In this document: piece by piece, positions 61,557 to 64,000 of the stretch
Layout of the letters: every line of letters starts with the position of its first letter
Numbering within the stretch: the first letter of the stretch is position 1
Source of the DNA: Monilinia fructicola
Lineage: Eukaryota > Ascomycota > Leotiomycetes > Helotiales > Sclerotiniaceae
Direction of reading: 5' to 3'
Length of the DNA: 64,000 nucleotides
Assembly: GCA_008692225.1 (NCBI GenBank)
Contig: VICG01000008.1
Span: 1,948,001-2,012,000 of the forward strand
Translations under genes and position numbers: made by a program
The notes under the pieces: model-generated
The model's input: only the letters and a program-made list of their open reading frames with translations
What the model was told of the DNA's origin: nothing
The model's database searches: none

Positions 61557-61690
61557 CTCGGGCGCGTTTTAAAAGAGGCATAGGCGAATATAAAACTTAT
61601 AATTATTCAACGAAATTTTGATAAAATTTTATATAATTTATATATATATTAGATTTAGTATTTTAACATCTGTCTATAAAGTTTTTATAT
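61557..61690 (+). repeat. left terminal inverted repeat
   Basis: Pairs with about 62215-62349; outer 27 bp nearly identical, inner part diverged. Confidence 0.8.
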
Positions 61691-62214
61691 TATAAAAATT
61701 ATTTTTAAAAGAATAATAATATTATAAAGTTATTGATTTTAGAAATTTTTAGAATTTATTAATATATTAATTTAAAATTCAATAATATATAAATTTTAAA
61801 AAAAAATTTTTAGAAAAATAATATAAGCTTTGAAGTTTTATTAAATATTTTTAGAATTTAATATTATCTATTATACTAATATATATGTTGATATAAAAAG
61901 TAAAAAATTTGAATTTCTAACAAAAAAATATGCTTATATAATCCAAATAAGCGAATTTACCCCTTCAAAAGTCGTAAATTTTCTTATATTTTTAACTTTA
62001 ATAATATATATTTTAAGTATTAATAAAGATATAAAGATTTTAAAATAAGCTATTGAAAATTTAGCTTTTATTTTATTGTTTAATGGAATTTAATAAGTTC
62101 AACTATAATATTCGTTAAACTATTTAATATTTATATAAATCTTTAATTTTTTATTAAATTTTCAATATTTATACATTTCATTATATTATTATTCATTTAA
62201 TATTAGGCTTTATA

Positions 62215-62349
62215 ATATAAAATTTTTATAACAAGTATAAAAATACTAAATCTATAATAACTATAAGTTTTTCTAAAATTATATCAAGGTTTCGTTAAAT
62301 AATTATAAGTTATATTTTTTGCGTATGCCTCTTTTAAAACCCGCCCGAG
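62215..62349 (-). repeat. right terminal inverted repeat
   Basis: The reverse complement matches 61557-61690, with differences near the tip (GGG for GCG) and in the AT interior. Confidence 0.8.
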
Positions 62350-62671
62350 TATGTACCTACTACCTAGGTAGGTATATATGTATATAGAGCTTACCTACCA
62401 CGCCCGCCGTAATACAATGACTTACTTATTCGTTGCAAGGAAAATCTACTAGAACATAATCTTACCTAGCCCAGGTACTTAAATGGGGTTGTGATGGATG
62501 TATTTTTGTTTGGCGATTGATGATTGATGATTAGAGTTGATGATGATGATGATGATGAATGAGAAGAATGAATGTGTGACTTGTAAAGCACCTAGGTAGA
62601 TACTAATAAATAGATGATAGTTAGGTATCTTTAGGGCTAACCTTGGAAATCCTTGAGTTTATATTTAGATT

Positions 62672-62697
62672 GTATATATATATATATATATATATAT
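62672..62697. repeat. TA dinucleotide run
   Basis: About 13 TA units between the two MITE copies. The rest of 62356-62933 has no gene. Confidence 0.9.
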
Positions 62698-62933
62698 GCG
62701 TATACGGATGTGTGCGTGTATATCTAATTACCTAGGTATATAACATCTCTTATTTACTTCTACTCTTAGATTCAAGTATTAACAAGGTAGACAGATGTCA
62801 CGGGAAAGTCACGGGATTAAATCGTATACTACTATATACTGTATACCCAATTAGCGACGTTTCGTCGTGGCGCGTCATTTTGTGCGTGATAATTAATAGA
62901 TAAATAGATAGAAATACCCGGACATATTGAATA

Positions 62934-63350
62934 CTCGAGCGGGTTTGAGAAGAGGTATAGGCGAATATAAAACTTATTATTATTTAACGAAACCTTGGTG
63001 TAATTTTATATGATTTATAAATAATATATGTTTAGTATCTTAGTATCTTCTTATGAAGTTTTTGTATTGTAAAATTAGTCATTCTAGAAAATCTAATAAT
63101 TTATTAATATATTCATTTGGATTTTAATAATATATAGATTTCAAAAACTAAAATTTTAAAAAATGATATATTCTTTAAATTTTTAAAACTTAATAATTAA
63201 TATATATATTAATACAAAAAGTAAAGATTTTAAAAATCTAATAGAAAAGTATACTTAAATAACCCAAATAAGCGATTTTACCCTATGAAAATTAGTAAAT
63301 TTTCCTATATTTTTAACTTTGTTAATATATATCTCAAGTATTAATAAATA
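62934..63350. mobile_element. truncated second copy of the MITE-like element
   Basis: It begins CTCGAGCGGGTTTGAGAAGA, preceded by TA, in the same orientation as the first copy's left end. Matching blocks in the same order: GGCGAATATAAAACTTAT, ATTTAACGAAACC, a GCGATTTTACCC block near 63273 (first copy near 61953) and TATTTTTAACTTT near 63307. Homology is lost after AAGTATTAATAAA (about 63350), so the right part and right terminal repeat are missing. Confidence 0.75.
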
Positions 63351-64000
63351 TATCTAAATTCTATAGAACTAATATAGTAGATGAATAGAAAGAAATACAT
63401 ATATATCTATTACAATATCACTACATCACTACGCTGAATATATATATATATTTACACACACAATCAATCAGCTTATCTTTTCCATCCCATTATAAAAAAA
63501 ACTCTCCATTCATTTCCCATCGCCAGCTCCGAGATGGATGCATCGAGCGGAGTTGTGGTGTAAGCGGAGAGATCGTACTGTGGATGATGAGGATGAGGAT
63601 GTATTTATATTTATATCAATAGCTTGCTCTACTGTATCGAATGTGATGGATCTTATGGAGGGAGTAGATGGCGCGGGATATAATTTTAGGTTGGGATTGG
63701 GATTGGGATTGGGGGTGTTCGATTGCTGACTTGTATGAGTATGAGTGGATAGGTCGGTAGGTGCCTCTGCTTAGATGCTTATATAGCATTTATCTATCTA
63801 TATATATATCGAACACTATAATTAGATGACGAGCAACAATTTTCAATTCCCCCGAGATTGATTCCTGGGCAGAGTGAAACGATCACGTTCTCTACAGTAG
63901 GCAGGTAGCTTCAATACCTACCTACTAGGTACCTAATAAGTCTACCCGACGAACGACAACAACAGCAACCTCAACCCGGATGCGAAGTGCATTGATAAAT
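63351..64000. other. intergenic to window end
   Basis: TATA-type repeats (63439-63452, 63800-63811) and a short GGGATT run near 63695. An open frame at 63538-63729 has no support. A palindromic TAGGTACCTA lies at about 63927. Confidence 0.5.

Larger units (their letters stand above)
61557..62349. mobile_element. non-autonomous inverted-repeat (MITE-like) element, 793 bp
   Basis: It starts CTCGGGCGCGTTTTAAAAGA and ends with the near reverse complement (...TTTTAAAACCCGCCCGAG). The similarity of the two ends goes on inward for about 130 bp, including ACTTATAATTATT and TAGATTTAGTATTTT. The element is flanked on both sides by TATGTA (61551-61556 and 62350-62355), a 6-bp target duplication, or a TA duplication of Tc1/mariner type if only TA is counted. 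The interior is almost pure A/T with no frame. No transposase, so it depends on one elsewhere. A related copy lies 0.6 kb to the right. Confidence 0.85.

Overview
The window is nuclear DNA of a filamentous ascomycete (Pezizomycotina). Supporting signs are short introns of about 44-225 bp with GTAAGT/GTATGT/GTGAGT donors and CTAAC/CTGAT-like branch sites, moderate GC in genes with AT-rich gaps, long intergenic stretches full of microsatellites, and typical filamentous-fungal gene families (DUF3824, rhodopsin-domain membrane protein, Vac7, HSP9/12, ATG7). A Leotiomycete (Helotiales, Sclerotiniaceae-like) is my best guess from the style of the proteins; this is inference and cannot be proved from the sequence alone. 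All exon/intron models were made by eye from reading frame, splice consensus and remembered family motifs.

Layout. 0-9.2 kb: the start of a secreted-protein gene running off the left edge (-), an unknown 345-residue protein (4.4-5.5 kb, +), and two overlapping tail-to-tail small Cys/His-containing genes (7.8-9.1 kb). 9.9-17.1 kb: a mitochondrial PPR protein (-), ATG7 (-), and divergently dCMP deaminase (+). 17.7-21.3 kb: a large DUF3824 protein (-) with RS-rich and Ala/Gly-helix segments. 21.3-30.6 kb: mostly empty, with a GC-rich gene island of unknown function (26.6-27.5 kb, -) and a secreted protein with an internal duplication (28.6-29.6 kb, +). 30.7-32.3 kb: IMP3 (-) and mitochondrial ribosomal protein S18 (+) sharing a 216-bp promoter region. 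35.3-36.9 kb: a 7-TM rhodopsin-domain protein (-). 36.9-43.6 kb: gene-poor. 43.6-44.1 kb: an HSP9/HSP12-type stress protein (+). 44.9-56.5 kb: three minus-strand genes in a row, the tri-snRNP splicing factor Prp1/PRP6, a dynamin-family GTPase and vacuolar Vac7. 56.5-64 kb: gene-free, microsatellites, AT-rich blocks, and two related non-autonomous inverted-repeat elements, one intact with a target duplication and one truncated.

How the genes relate. Most are unlinked housekeeping genes: autophagy/vacuole (ATG7, Vac7), ribosome biogenesis and mitochondrial expression (IMP3, S18m, PPR), splicing (Prp1), nucleotide metabolism (DCD1). I see no biosynthetic cluster or operon-like system.

The most striking pattern is technical or evolutionary. 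Conserved genes here are repeatedly broken by single-nucleotide frameshifts, nearly all equivalent to a +1 insertion and mostly in short homopolymers: five in the 3' half of ATG7, two in DCD1, one each in the secreted protein, PRP6 and the dynamin, and one or two in the rhodopsin-domain gene. Two further shifts, in Vac7 and the GC-rich gene, are of the opposite phase. Neighbouring genes of similar length (PPR, DUF3824, IMP3, S18m, HSP9) are clean. Insertion-biased sequencing or assembly error is the simplest reading; recent decay is the alternative.
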